NCBI GenBank assembly: GCA_964019135.1
Contig: OZ025252.1
Span: 9,440,823-9,504,822, forward strand
DNA from: Arenicola marina
Lineage: Eukaryota > Annelida > Polychaeta > Arenicolidae
DNA: 64,000 nt
Direction of reading: 5' to 3'
Positions 35,801 to 50,800 of the stretch are shown here, in pieces; position 1 is the first letter of the stretch, and the number at the start of each line of letters is the position of its first letter. The notes under the pieces were generated by a model, which saw only the letters and a list, made by a program, of their open reading frames with translations, was not told the DNA's origin and did no database searches. The position numbers were made by a program, and so were the translations under genes.

Positions 35801-38800
35801 GAAGGACTCCTTTTCGTGCTCCACCGTCAGCCCACGCAGGTCCTTGGCAGAGTAACCCTAAAGAAACAACGGATAGACAGGTCATGGCCCTGGGTATAAG
35901 ACACAGCGGATAGACAGGTCATGTCTCTGGGTATCAGACAGTGGATAGACAGGTCATGGCTCTGGGTATAAGACACAGCGGATAGACAGGTCATGGCTCT
36001 GGGTATAAGACACAGCGGATACCCAGGTCATGGCCCTGGGTATAAGACACAGCGGATAGCCAGGTCATGGCCCTGGGTATAAGACACAGCGGATAGACAG
36101 GTCATGGCTCTGGGTATAAGACACAGCGGATACCCAGGTCATGGCCCTGGTATAAGACACAGCGGATAGACAGGTCATGGCCCTGGGTATAAGACAGCGG
36201 ATAGACAGGTCATGGCTCTGGGTATAAGACACAGCGGATAGACAGGTCATGGCCCTGGGTATAAGACACAGCGGATAGACAGGTCATGGCCCTGGGTATA
36301 AGACAGCGGTCATGACTGGGTATAAGACACAGCGGATAGACAGGTCATGACTGGGTATAAGACACAGCGGTTAGACAGGTCATGGCCCTGGGTATAAGAC
36401 AGCGGTTAGACATATAATGGCTATAGGGTATACAGTGGGCGATGACCAAACCAGATGTCCACAGATTAGGCAGACCGGAGTGATAATTTTTTGTTACACT
36501 TTGTTTCATTTTGTAATAAATGATTTGTATACGCTGTTCAAAATTATGAATTACGAACAATCTTACGTTAGCTCCCTCCCCCTCTGACCATTCACTTTAT
36601 TTCTTTTGACAACCCATTTTGTCTCTCTGACCATCCACATTGTCTCTGACGACCCACCTGGTCTCTGAAAACCCACCTGATCTCTGAACACCCACCTGAT
36701 CTCTGAACACCCACCTTATCTGACTACCCACCCTTTCTCAGACCACCCACCTTGTCTCTATGACAAACGACCTTGTCTCTAAAACAAACGACCTTGTCTC
36801 TATGATCACCCACCCTATCTCTCTGACCACCCACCTTGTTTCTGACCACAAACCTTGTCTCTCTGACAACCTACCTTGTTTCTGACCACCCCATCATGTC
36901 TCTCTGACCACCCCACCTTGTCTCTCTGACCACCCCTCCATGTCTCTCTGACCACCCCTCCATGTCTCATTGAGCACCCACCTTGTCTCTCTGACCACCC
37001 CATCATGTCTCTCTGACCACCCCACCATGTCTCATTGAGCACCCACATTGTCTCTCTGACCACCCCATCATGTCTCTCTGACCACCCCACCTTGTCTCTC
37101 TGACCACCCCATCATGTCTCTTTGAGCACCCACCTTGTCTCTCTGACCACCCCACCATGTCTCTTTGAGCACTCACCTTGTCTCTTTGACCACCCCATCA
37201 TGTCTCTTTGAGCACCCACCTTGTCTCTCTGACCACCCCATCATGTCTCTTTGAGCACCCACCTTGTCTCTCTGACCACCCCACCATGTCTCTCTGACCA
37301 CCCCACCATGTCTCTTGGAGCACCCATCTTGTCTCTCTGACCACCCCATCATGTCTCTTTGAGCACCCACCTTGTCTCTGACCACCCCACCATGTCTCTC
37401 TGACCACCCCACCATGTCTCATTGAGCACCCACCTTGTCTCTCTGACCACCCCATCATGTCTCTTTGAGCACCCACCTTGTCTCTCTGACCACCCCACCA
37501 CGTCTCTCTGACCAACCCACCATGTCTCATTGAGCACCCACCTTGTCTCTGACCACCCCATCATGTCTCTTTGAGCACCCACCTTGTCTCTCTGACCACC
37601 CCACCATGTCTCTCTGACCCCCCCACCATGTCTCATTGAGCACCCACCTTGTCTCTCTGACCACCCCATCATGTCTCTTTGAGCACCCACCTTGTCTCTC
37701 TGACCAGCCCACCATGTCTCTCTGACCACCCCACCATGTCTCTTGGAGCACCCACCTTGTCTCTCTGACCAGCCCACCATGTCTCTCTGACCACCCCACC
37801 ATGTCTTTTTGAGCACCCACCTTGTCTCTCTGACCACCCCACCATGTCTCTTTGATCACCCACCTTGTCTTTCTGACCACCAAACGCCTCGTCCACGAGG
37901 TCTCCGACTCCGAACTCAGCATCCATCTCCTCCAACAACTTGGCCTGGAAATAACAGTGCAATCTTCACTATAACATGTGACGGACGAAACGAGTGACCA
38001 ATCGTTGAACATGGATACAAGTATCCCCACTATAACCTTTTCTTTTTTTTCTTTTCTTATATTAACAAATAAGTAACAAACCTCACGAGAGAAAATAAGT
38101 ATTAACTATTGAAAGAAGGTGCCATGATCTGACAGTGAAACCAGATCATGAGTGGAAGTCACTCTGCGGACATCTGAGCTACAATAGTTCGCTAGTCCTT
38201 GTACCACAGAACTTTGACTCATTGGCCAAAGGCATATTGGAGAGCTTGCTCACCTGTTTGTCTGCTTTGTCTTTCTCTATCTGTTTCTGACGACTCTTCT
38301 TGACCCAGATGGCCGCATTCAATTCATCATCCGAGTCACTATCTGCCAATGTCTTCACTTTGCTGCAACAAGGACATCCAGATGAATAATGATCTATAAC
38401 GGTTTATTATATATAAAGTTTGTATGCTATATGTATATTCTAGTTTTGAATAAGGTGGTTAAGAAATGTGCAACGTAATAAATATATAAAGTAAGATATG
38501 ACGATTAATATATCACAATATCAGTCAGTGACAATGTCCGCATGGTTATCAAAATATCATATGAGTATGGGACAATGTTTCCATGATAGTCAAGATAGTC
38601 ATCAGCGTCCAAATAACTAATGTTGTGTCTTAGGCACAGTGTCGTTTGTCTGACGTGTAGCCTTCATAGAGAAATCGAGCAGTCATGTGCCCGCCAAAAT
38701 TCTCTCGTATGGTCCCATGTTAAACTTCGGGAATTTTTTGCAGAAAAACTATTGGGGCGATTTGCAAAATGTCAAGACGATATACAAGGTACCCGATAAG

Positions 38801-41800
38801 CCCAATACGTGAAATATTTTGAGCGTCATTAAATGAAAAGTGTGAACGCTACAGCTATTTTCCCCATTTTGGGTCCAATATTTCAATGGTTAAGGTCTAG
38901 AGATTCGCATTTTGTTTGAGAGTATTCTTCAGAGAGAGGCAAAAACGCATTGTTGATTTTACCTCACATTTACACTTTTAGAGTTAATAGATGATCAAAT
39001 AACAAACCGAACACACCGACATAAGACAAAAATCGACGATTTCCATTAATTTCAAACTTTGCTTACTGGTGACGCTACCGGTATAGAAATATGAGACCTA
39101 CAGTATACGTATAGTCAAAGAACAATATCACTTTAGCGTTTATTATTTTTAATACGTATATCTGCACACAAAATGACATGCTCAAAGTCTCCTATTTCAC
39201 TCTTTTCTGGCATTCTCATTCCCGTTCCCAGCTAACCCTCTACCGGCACTCGCATTCCCTCGTTATCCTCTCTCGCCACTCTCGTGCCATGCTGATCCTC
39301 TCGTCGCCCTCACATTCCCTACTTTCCTCTCCTGGCAGTCCCATACCCTTCTGATCCTCTTTTGGCACTCTCAGTTCCTTCGCATCCTCTCCTGGCACAC
39401 CAAATCTCTTCATATGGCATTTTGGCACTAACACTCCCTCGTCAACCTCCTTTGGCACTCTCATTCCTTTCTTATGCTCTCTTGTACTGCCTGTCTCTCA
39501 GAATCCTCTTTTGGCACTTCCATTCTCTTAGTATAATTTCCTGGCACTCCCTTTCATTGTTTTCCTCTGCTGACACTCCCATTCCCTACACTTTCCTGTT
39601 GTTACGGTTCCCTTCACACCCTTTGTTGGAATTCGCATTCCCTCCTTATCCTCTCCTAGCGCTCACATTCCTTGCTGTCATGTCTTGGCAGTCCCATTGC
39701 CTCCTTATCCTCCCCTAGCAATACCATTCTCTCCTCATGCTTTCTTGGCACTCCGATTCCCTTCTTACCATAGCATGGCACCCCCATGCCCTCTTTTTCC
39801 TCTCCTGGTACTGTCATTCCCTGTTTGTCTTTTCCTCACACTCTCATTCTTTCCCTATCCTCTCCCGGGGCTCTCATTCATTCATTACCCTCTCCTGACA
39901 CTCTCATTCTCTCCTTATCCTCTCCCGGGGCTCTCATTTATTCATTACTCTCTCCTGACACTCTCATTCTCTCCTTATCCTCTTCCAGGGTTCTCATTCA
40001 TTCATTACCCTCTCCTGGCACTCTCATTCTCTCCTTATCCTCTCCCGGGGCTCTCATTCATTCATTACCCTCTCCTGACACTCTCATTCTCTCCTTATCC
40101 TCTCCCGGGGCTCTCATTCATTTATTACCCTCTCCTGACACTCTCATTCTCTCCTTATCCTCTCCCGGGGCTCTCATTCATTCATTACCCTCTCCTGGCA
40201 CTCTCATTCTCTCCTTATCCTCTCCCGGGGCTCTCATTCATTCATTACCCTCTCCTGACACTCTCATTCTCTCCTTATCCTCTCCCGGGGCTCTCATTCA
40301 TTTATTACCCTCCCCTGGCACTCTCATTTTATCCTAATACTCTACTGGTGCTCTCGTTCATTTCATATCCTCCCCTGGCCGCCCCATTCCCTCTGTATCC
40401 TGTTCTCCCTAGAACACGTCACACGCGACTACTTTGTGCACATATTCATGCCAACCAACCACCCGGCGGGAAATTTCATATTATATATGCATATATATAT
40501 TAGAACTACGAGAGATTTACATCGGCATATATTGTTCTTGGAAATGTAATGCAGTTTTTGCAATGTCGTATGAAAGTCGATTAAAGTCTACATTTTTCCT
40601 TCTCAACGTTCACTACCACGACTTGCGTTGTTTTTTAATTTACACAATATTTACCCCTGTGACATGCGTTGTTTTTTAATTTACACAATATTTACCCCTG
40701 TGACATGTGTTGTTTTTTAATTTACACAATATTTACCCCTGTGACATGTGTTGTTTTTTTAATTTACACAATATTTACCCCTGTGACATGTGTTGTTTTT
40801 TAATTTACACAATATTTACCCCTGTGACATGTGTTGTTTTTTAATTTACACAATATTTACCCCTGTGACATGTGTTGTTTTTTAATTTACACAATATTTA
40901 CCCCTGTGACATTTTACTTAAACAGATTCAATACACCCGTGATATAGATGCGAATACCAGGCTATCTATTTATATATTCTTTTTACCAGAAACACACCTT
41001 CCATCACCTCTGGCATTCTCTTCGCTACCCTTCTGTTCAAAAAGTGTGCTAAGGGGGCCCGGCTTTCTTCATATACGTCACACCCCTAACTTCCAGGGTT
41101 ACCTTGAATGAAGTCTACCAGCTAACAAAATCCCGCCGCCATTTTATTCGCCATGTTGGACGATGACACTTTGGAAGCCATGTGTAGCAACAAGACACTT
41201 TCTGCCCACAATGCTGTGATAACGCTGGGATATGAAAACCTCGGACGCCACCTTGAATTGTGAAAAAGCACGATTTTGTGAAAACTGTATTTTTCTATTA
41301 ATCCACGCATACTTATACATAGTAATACATTCCTAACCATTTTGGCGGCCATATTCAATTTTCGTCTAATTATATTCTTCCCTGAACGTACATTTATACC
41401 TATCAAGGTCAAATCTAAGGTGGTACTCACCTTGGTTCAAAACCTCACCTCATGTAGATATTATTCCACAAAGATTTAAAACATTTGGACAAAAAATGCC
41501 ATTAAATGTTTTTTGGGGGGGGGGTTGCCGGCCGTCTTTATTTAATCCAGTGGAATTCACGCAGGGGTGGCCCCACTGGAAATGTTATAGAGGGTACATA
41601 TGTATGAAAAATCGCCACCAGTCTTTTACAGCAGAGCGTGTCCACCCAACCCCCCTTGGCCCCCCCAACGGGTACAGTCAATGACAATGTTTCCATGGTG
41701 GTTATCAATTTATCCTATTCCAGTCAGTGACAATGTCGCCATGGTTATCAATATATCATATAACTGTCAGTGACAATGTCCTCATGATTATCAATAGCCA

Positions 41801-44800
41801 TATATCAGTCAGCGACAATGTTCCCATGGTCATCGATATATCATATATCAATCAGTGACAATGATAATAGCAATTCAGGGTTGTGTAGGTGTGATATTCT
41901 ATAAAATGTGTTCCTACCCCAGTTTTTTATTGATGAGTCGCTTCTGCCTCATTTGCTTCATCTTCTCCCTCAGAGCCTCGGTTTTCTTCACGTCGCTGAT
42001 GTTGACTGGTGGGGCATGTACATCATCCGTCTTAGTGGACTTTGAATCATCTCCTGGCCAAAGAGGAGCAACAAAGACATTACAGTGGCTCCTTCATCAG
42101 AGCATTTAAATACGAAGAAAGAAAACATTCAGCTGGTGGGATTCCAACCCTGGCAGTGAAGCTGATGGAGCAATACAATTCACAAACAGGATTCTCCGCC
42201 AGACATCGCCAATTGAGCAAACGTTATAATTAGATTCCAGTTAGAGTATCAAGGCAGGTCGAGGGTAAACTTACCTTTGCTGGAATCTCCAACATCTAAT
42301 GGCTTCAAACCTAGTTTCGCCCTCAAACGACTGAAATACAAGCAGACCTTGTCATTACATGAAGACTTTACACACAAATAAAACAATTAATTTCTACATT
42401 TACTTAAGTAACGTTATAATAATGAGACCTGTCACTGTATCCAGTAAATTACAGGTATGTCATATCTCCTCTTAGAAATATGGAGGTTATTGAAAAGTTA
42501 ATCATATTGAAATAGCCAAATATGCTTTTAATCATTTCACTAGAATAGACATATGTATATTAAATAACAATATATAGCTAGGAGGCACCATACTCTACAT
42601 CGACTCTTAGCAACGTAAGTGATCAAAACGTTTATTGATAACTGATTTCTGATATGAAAGATAAAGTAACTTGTTGGAAGGCAATAAGATGTTTAAAAAG
42701 GACAAAATGTTCAAACACTATAACGCCACCAGCTTGGAAAAAGTACTTTGAGAAATTGCTAGGTTTTATACCAGCTATCGACCAAGAGGCTCAAAATCAG
42801 GTAGATAGGATGCTGGACAACCGGGCTCGTTGGGAAAAATATACCAATAATGAACCAGAAGTTCTGAATGACGTAATATCATTGGGGGAAATAGTGAAGG
42901 CTGTAGATGGTTTACAAAATAATAAGGCAGCTGGTATTGAGGGTATTTTAGACGAGATGATTATCGGAAGCAAGGATGTAATCATCAGTAATCAGCCTAA
43001 GCAACTTTGGTTTAGATTATACAGTAAGGGCATCCACGGTAACATAACGAATGTGTGGCAATCCATATACAGTGGTCCCTGCGTTATACGACTTCTGTTC
43101 TGTCAGCCCGAAAAAGACCGCATAACGGAGGGAGTCGTATAATAGAGGGATGCCCCGAGATATCGCGAACACCAATCAGCAGCCGTCTCCGGGTTAACTT
43201 CAGTTGACTATCCACTCAGCCCTGACGCTTTTATATTGTGTATTATAGTAGAATTACAGTCACCTGTTATACACTCAGATATCTCTGCATAGAGGTGATC
43301 CTTAGCAAATTGTGAGTAGTATATAAGCTGTGCCACCAAAATATAATGTAACACTTACAGGAAAGTGTATAGAGACGTCTTGTTTGCTTGTTCTGTGAGT
43401 AACAATGCCATAAAACCAATCTATCCCTGGTAAAAGAAACGTTGAAGCCGGGCACCTGAACCCGAGCTCCATAGGCATGCAGGGTAAACGCATGCCATAA
43501 TCTGTTTTCTAACCCATAACACGCAGTGTCTATGTTTGACGATAGATGTCGCCTGGGGTATCTGGAACGGTCTATAAAATGACCGTATAATGCAGGGACC
43601 ACCGTACTCGAAACTTACGTCTAGCTTCCTGACTATTGAAGGACTCACCGAGTCATTTTATAACAATACTGGCCCAAGACAGGGGCGTATTTTAAGTCCC
43701 TTTCCTTTAAACATATACTTGAATTAACTGAAATATGCATGTAAGAAAAATGGTTGTGAGGGTGTATATATCAATGATGTCTTCCCCAATGTAATGCAGT
43801 TAATGTTTGCAGATGATATTGTGAAAGGTACGGACACTGTCGGTCGACTACAGAGATTGTTGAATGTTTTAGGTCTTTAGTAACAAATGGGGACTACAAC
43901 TTCATATCGAAAAGAGCCAGATTATGGTATTTAGAAATGAAGTAGTGCCATATTACAAATATATTTTATTCTCCTCGAGTTTGGTCTGGGGTGAAGCCCA
44001 AAGGACCCTTGCCGCACAACCAGGTAAAGCGATAAGGCTTATAAAACAGATTATTAAGAGTTGTGGAGGTTTAGATGTTAAGCAGTGTTTTGAACTGTTT
44101 GATGAGATGATTACGCCAATATTAACTTATGGAGCAGAAATCTGGGGATATGATGTCAGAGATTGTATTGAAAGAGTTCATACTATATATTGTTAATATG
44201 TTCTGGGTGTACAATGGGGTATGGTTAATTAATGCTGCTGTTTATTGGGAATGTGGGAGACTTCCTCTAAGAATAAGATGTACGATCAGTTGTATCATGT
44301 ACTGGGTTAAATTTTTGACAATGCCAGATGACAGATTAACGAAGAACGCTTACGACATGCTCTACAATCTAACAGAAGCGGGTAGGACTACATGGGCATC
44401 CAAAATAAAACAATTACTTTTTATGTATAGCTTCGGTGATGTCTGGTTGGCTCAACAATTGGGTAACCCAGAGTTATTTATCTCCTTATTTAGCCAGAGT
44501 TATTGACTGTGCAGGGCAGGAATGGTGTAGTAATGTTAGTACCGTAAACTGCCTATTAGAAGCCGCACCCCAACTTTGGCCGCAAACCCGGGTTGGCAGG
44601 CACCAAGAACGATTTCCGGAAAACTACATATTATAAGCCGCACCCGGACTTTGGCCTCTCGACGCCTGGCACAATTATCTTATTGCATTTGGTGCGAGGC
44701 CGCCGGCAAAAGTATCAATTTACACCACCTGAAACCTGGCCTCTGATCATTGGTGTACAATAGGTGTGGGCGGAGTCGCGTGGCAGCAGTAATAAATAAC

Positions 44801-47800
44801 ACAACCGTAAGTTGCTCATTGTCAGCTTAGACTAGGACATAAAAGGTATCTCATGCGTGAAGATTATTTAATATTACTCTAAATTTAGACTTCGTCAGGC
44901 CCTGTCAAAATTACGATGTGGAATGTCTTTGTTAAGAAAGCATGAGGCAAATGTTGTAATATGTAAATACTGCCTTGAAGAAAATAGTTTACAGTTAAAG
45001 CTAGACGAGTTTCATATTGTGGTCAAATCTTACTGTTAAGATCTAAGTATATATCTAGAAAAGATCTCCAATATTGCAACCATGTAGATTTTTGCAATTT
45101 AAGGTCTTCCAACGATAAAGGAAAACTTCATAACCTATTTGTTAAATGTGTAGCTAAGCTGTATGAAGAAACGTATTTACGTTGAGATATTTCACTTTAT
45201 GGCTTTTGGGTTTTCTATTGTAAAAATGTTGTGCTTTGTTGCAAATTAAATGTTTCTATTTTTGTACAATGGGCCTGGTGCCTACAGTTGGAAATAAACA
45301 TTATTATTATTGATAATAACACACCTAGCCTCACGGAAGCGAGACTTCAATACCTACTTTGCTTCTGCTATACTCAATGAAGCATCAGAGCCTGTGTTGG
45401 CTGATATTGGTTCTGAAATCATAAAAAATGATAAAAGTAAGATATAATGACAACATTAAACTTTATTTAACATTGTTATACCGTATATAAGAGTCAACAA
45501 TAAACATTGGCAGAAATGCTATTAACCAACAATGATCAAATGACAGGCTGAAGCGGAACCGGATTGCATACATATCAGGGTTCCCACAGGAAAGACAAAA
45601 ACAAATTCCCTGATTTCTCCCTGAGCAATTCAAAGTTTCCCTGAGTAACCGAAAAGCATGTAGCCTTCACCCTACCCTTATAGCCACACAGACTCAACCA
45701 AATAATTGCCATTAATTGTCAATTGCAGATTACAACCCCGGCTGGCAGCACTGTTATACGATTCTGGTGGCGGGTTCTGCGGATGCCACTTGATGCCTGA
45801 GGGAGCAGATATTTATAAAGAAAAATACTTGCGATCGGGAGGGAAGGGGGGGGGGGGGGGGAGGTTTCGGAAAATGTGCGTTCATAGAGCAGGTCGCCGC
45901 GAAAAAGTATCACTTCTGAGCAGATTTTGGCCTTAAAACGCCCCAACCGAGCAGATTTTGGCGGTAAAGCGCCCCGACCCAGCGGATCTTGGCGGTAAAA
46001 CATCTCCAGTCAGCGGATTTTGGCGATAAAACGCCCCGACCGAGTGGATGGCAAGGCCCAAGTGACAACTTTGTTGAAAGAGGCATGCGACGTTTTAATT
46101 GGGAGCGAAGTTTGTTTCACACGAATCACCCACAGCAGAGCAATACAAGAACATTTTTTGACTTGATAAACAGTTCTAACTACAGACAAAAAAATCCCTC
46201 ATTTACTCGTCTTTTGCGTCATCCATAAATATAACTGCTAAATATAATATACTACCTGCAGCGAAATAGTGTAATATATAAATTAACGAAATTGAGAGAA
46301 CATTGCTCAGATATTGAATCAAAAATTATTGCCTTACAGTTTTTACATATATTGTTATTTACTGTGTGTGTATTTTGCATAAAAACTTGGAAATAAAACA
46401 ATCTGTTTGCATTAAATTTGCATTTTGAAAAAAGAAAACAACGCATGGGGGAGGTTTGCTTATTTTCAAATCATTGCAGAGTTTGGTATACCACATAGTA
46501 CAGAGCTGCCCTCTACTGACTGAGCCAGTCAAAATCACCCACGCGTGGCGGGCCGACTTTTGTCGTTGTTACGCATGAGTGATTCCTTCACCAGATGGCG
46601 CCACTGTTCCATGCGGTTTCTACGGAACTCAGCCCCGAAAAAGGAGATTCCGATACTACCCCATTGGAAATTTTCACAGCCTATAACACATGTCTAAATG
46701 CAGTGATTCTTAGAGCGTGAAATTATAGCAAAAGAACTTATGGCATACATGTCATTGCATAAGTATACAAGACCATGCCTATGATCAGTTACATATATTA
46801 CGATATTAATAACCATTTACATATGAGGATATTATTACCCATGTAATAAAGGCAGGAAATTCTTAATCTTCCAGATATTAATAATGGGATTGAACAGTTA
46901 CCAAAATATGATCTAGGCTTCTGAAATTCCCTGATTTTCCCCTGATTTTGCATTGAAGAGAAAATTCCCTGATTTTTCCCTGTAGGGAATTTTCACAATT
47001 TTCCCTGTTTTCTCTGACCTGTGGGAACCCTAACATATGATAAGGAAAATTTACCTGGTAACAACCATCCTGTCAACTCACTCTATGCATGCATACACAT
47101 AAGCAGGCTGTCTAGCACACCCTCATGAAAAAGTAGGAATGAAAGTATAGAAAAAGTAGTGTAATAGAAGCAAAAATTAGGACAAAAGAAAAAAAATAGA
47201 ACCAAAAAATCTCAAACAGCATATGTAGCAACATTATTCTGGAGTTTCTAACGTAGCATAACATTAGAAGTGTTTACAGTTGTCAAGAACATTGTGCCCA
47301 GTTACCTCCATGACATGCTTACTTATCCATAATCATATATCAATTGCCATTCTTGCACTATGTTGTAACAACTAACCAACTACCGGTACATACCATGTTC
47401 CTAATAATTTGATCAGGATATATTTTCACAATGAATTCTAGAGATAGAAGCAACAGGTTTTGTTGTAAAACTAACAAATAGCATATAGTAGGAACACTGA
47501 ACAGATGTGGAATGGAAAGAGAAACCGCAAAGATCAAGATCATAAATTGCTATGACCACAACAGAGTTCTTAAAAATGATAAGATATAAAACAACAAACT
47601 TATGCAAATTAGCACTTCTTCGAAGACAAACTCTTCAAATCTTGAGTGCCTATACTATCGGTACCAATCCTGCATCCCTTCAGTTTCAATTCATTTGATA
47701 AATTGTGTATGAATTTGTGTCACTCTCAGGTTGCGTTTCTCATCCCAATCATGATAACAGCTACTTGTCCTACGTGATAAGTACTTTCAATTTTCACTTG

Positions 47801-50800
47801 TCCCCTCAAAAAAAAAAAGTTATATTAAAGTACTTGTGCCATGGTGTAAATAATATTGGATTGATCAATGCATATCAAAGACAAATATGTTACAATGATT
47901 TTGATACACTGCTGTCAATTCATAGCATTAGCCAGTTTAAGTGGGAATGCCCCCCTCACCTTACAATTCACATAACATATTAATTAAGGTAGAATGAATT
48001 TGATATGGGGTGCGTCTGGTCATGGCTTGAATCAGTACAGGTACTTACGGAAATTCCCACTATCCATTACAAAAAGTTAAAGGTTTAAGATGGGATGAGG
48101 GGGTGGAGGTATCTGGTCATGGCTAGAATCTGCTCATGCAGAAATAGCCCCCCCCCCTCTCCACCTTCACTACATATAAGGTAAACCAGAAGTGGAAAAG
48201 GGGCATCTGGTAATGGCTTGAATCAGCTCATGCGGAATGCCCCCTACTCCCCTTACACTCAATATAGAACGATTTTAAATGGGGAGGGATTTGGCCATGG
48301 CTTGACCAGACCCCCCACTAAAACCGTTCTACAGTGTGTTATATAAACTGTTGGGGGGCTAGGCCCTTCCACATGGGTTTCTTTCAGCCATTGCCAGATG
48401 CCCCACCTCTCCCACCCCATCTTAAACTTGACTGGCTTGCATTATATGTAGTGTAGGGGGAAGGGCATTTCCGCATGAGTGGATTCAAGCCACAACCAGA
48501 TGCCCCCCTCCCTCACCCAGTCGAAAACACATTTGGCTTACATTATATGTAGTGAAGGGGGCAGGACATTTCTGTATGAGCTGATTCAAGCCATGACTAG
48601 ATGCCCCCCCTCCTGTGTCCCATCTTAAACATGTTTGGCTGGGTACTGGGGGATAGTGGCACACTTCTGTGCCCACAGACCACTAATAAAAGTTAGATTA
48701 TAAAAATAGATTCAGAAGAAGCACAAAGCAGCATAAAATACAGGTTTAGACTAGAGAGGGCCGATCTGCAAGAAGAAATGAGACAAGGGTTATGCACATG
48801 CGCAGTGTTCCTCTATGCATGTGCACAATATGGGGGAGGCATCTCTGCATTGGGTTTACTTGTCCCACAGGCAAAATGACTTGTCCCTGACACTCTTACC
48901 ATTACTGTCCCGTTACTCTTTCCAGTCTTGCCACTCCCTTATCCCTTCCCGCACCTCCCAAACTTGATACTCATGAATAATACACCTTGGAACCCACATT
49001 TCACACGAAAGCCAACATTAGAAAAGAATAAGAAGTTTTCCAGTTTACTTCTGGGCAGGCACCCCTTTCCATGCCTTCTCCATACTATTAATCACGCTGG
49101 AGGACCCTGTGGCACAAAGCCAGCGATGCATCTGTTTGATCTACAGCGAGCAGACATTTTATACATTAGTGCGTACCACTTCACAACAGGAAGTGCAAAT
49201 GCAAACATGGCAGACCTTGGTTCATGTTCAGTTGTTGGTGTAAAATTATTGTTTTTTCACGCTTTAAAATACCTGACAACAATTCTACCGGGCAAAAGTA
49301 AATGCTAATACCTTTTCCCGCAAGTTATCTTGGTAAGAGAACGCTGTACAATGTGTACATTCACTTAAGCAATGCTTATGTTGGCGGGCCGGTATCAATA
49401 TCATATGTATGCAGTGCAATTTAGACCTACTTTTCATAGTACATTTGGGCTATCAATAGAACTGCGGAAGTCTGCAGAAGTCTGAGGAAGCTTGAGGAAG
49501 TCTCAGAAAAGGGTTCCTGTGGCAAAGACGGTGGCAGGTACACATATATAATTGAAGTGAGACTTACTTCTTTGAAAACTGTAAACGATAATCCAACTTA
49601 TTACTGGCCACGCTGACATGGTTGGCTGGTTAGTGAAGCCCAGGCAGGAGTTGGCCTGGGTAGGGTGGGTAGGCAGGGGTCAGACTAAGTTCAGGCTGGT
49701 TAGGGGTAGGGGGGTGGAGGGTGTAGATGACTAAACGCAGTGAGTGGGGGACATGAATAATGGACTGTGAATAACACATTGGCTAATTGCTTTCTAGATC
49801 GACTGGTTGAGCGAAGTGTCATGTTTCACATCAAAAGCTCTCACAAGTAATATATTGATATCACTCGTTTTTTAATGCTGCTAGTTTCTATTGTTGTTCA
49901 AAGGCGTCTAGTTCTGTTTAATGTCTGTTCTAAAATTAAGTCATGACCCCCACCTGCCACCGTCTTTGCCACAGAAACCCTTTTCTGAGCCTTCTTCAGA
50001 CTTCCACGTTTTATTGACTGATGTAAATTTGTGGAGTGGGCAAGGAGTAATTCTTGCATCTGCATCTGGTGATACAACAAAAACTGGGTCCTCGGCCTAC
50101 TCACCATTATTTAGCTCCTGTTTGCTAGTTTCTATTGTTGTTCAAGGCTTCTAGTTCTGTTTAATGTCTGTTCTAAAATTAAGTCATCGACCCCCGCCTG
50201 CCACCGTCTTTGCCACAGAAACCCAAGGCGCAATTCTTGCATCTGCATCTGGTGATACAACAAAAAATGGGTCCTCGACCTATTCACCATTATTTAGCTC
50301 TTGTTTGCTAGTTTCTATTGTTGTTCAAAGGCATCTATAGTCGCAACGGAAACTCTCCGGACAATGAAATTTCCCATTTACGAGAAAATATTCAGTGATT
50401 AGAAGAAAAAAATACTTTCTATGTGAACTTCAAATCGGGGCCTAATAAGTGTATGTCAACTCATGTTTCTTGAGACACTTGCAAATAGATTAAAAGCAAA
50501 TGTTGCTTTGCTGCACTTCGAAGCAGCAGATCGGCTTGATGGCGCCATTCACTGTTTACTGTGACGGGACTGGGCGATACCATTTACATCTTTGTAAGGG
50601 GTCATAGGCTTGAATTCTTTTATAGCATTTTATCTTTAACTCTGTTTTTAAGCATTGACGCATACCTAGTGACCCAGAGCGAACTTGAAATCAGTTTAGT
50701 ATCAATTGAGGCTAAACTTGGATTCATGGCCCGAAATAAAACGCTTCCTGCAAAAGTGGGTACAGCAGATCAACCACTACTAACTGACCATTGCATTCAA

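Larger units (their letters stand above)
42640..45312 (+). mobile_element. Decayed LINE, nested with other elements
   Basis: Inside SART1 intron 2, antisense to the gene. Translated blocks read in LINE ORF2 order: the [11 protein letters not shown] linker and [10 protein letters not shown] reverse-transcriptase start (42654-43060), MFADDI-like sequence near 43800, [19 protein letters not shown] (44100-44150), then [13 protein letters not shown], and a C-terminal [19 protein letters not shown] near 44900. The 3' end carries a TTATTATTATTGA microsatellite tail. It is disabled by several frame breaks and by insertions at 43070-43604 and about 44543-44870. Confidence 0.75.

Noticed and set aside
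36815-37837. Several Trp/Gly-rich - strand ORFs
   Set aside because: By-products of the exon 6 donor array; frames change each 22-bp step.
39685-40503. 272-codon ORF rich in Leu, Ser, Pro, Phe
   Set aside because: Translation of a 60-bp pyrimidine-rich intronic array.
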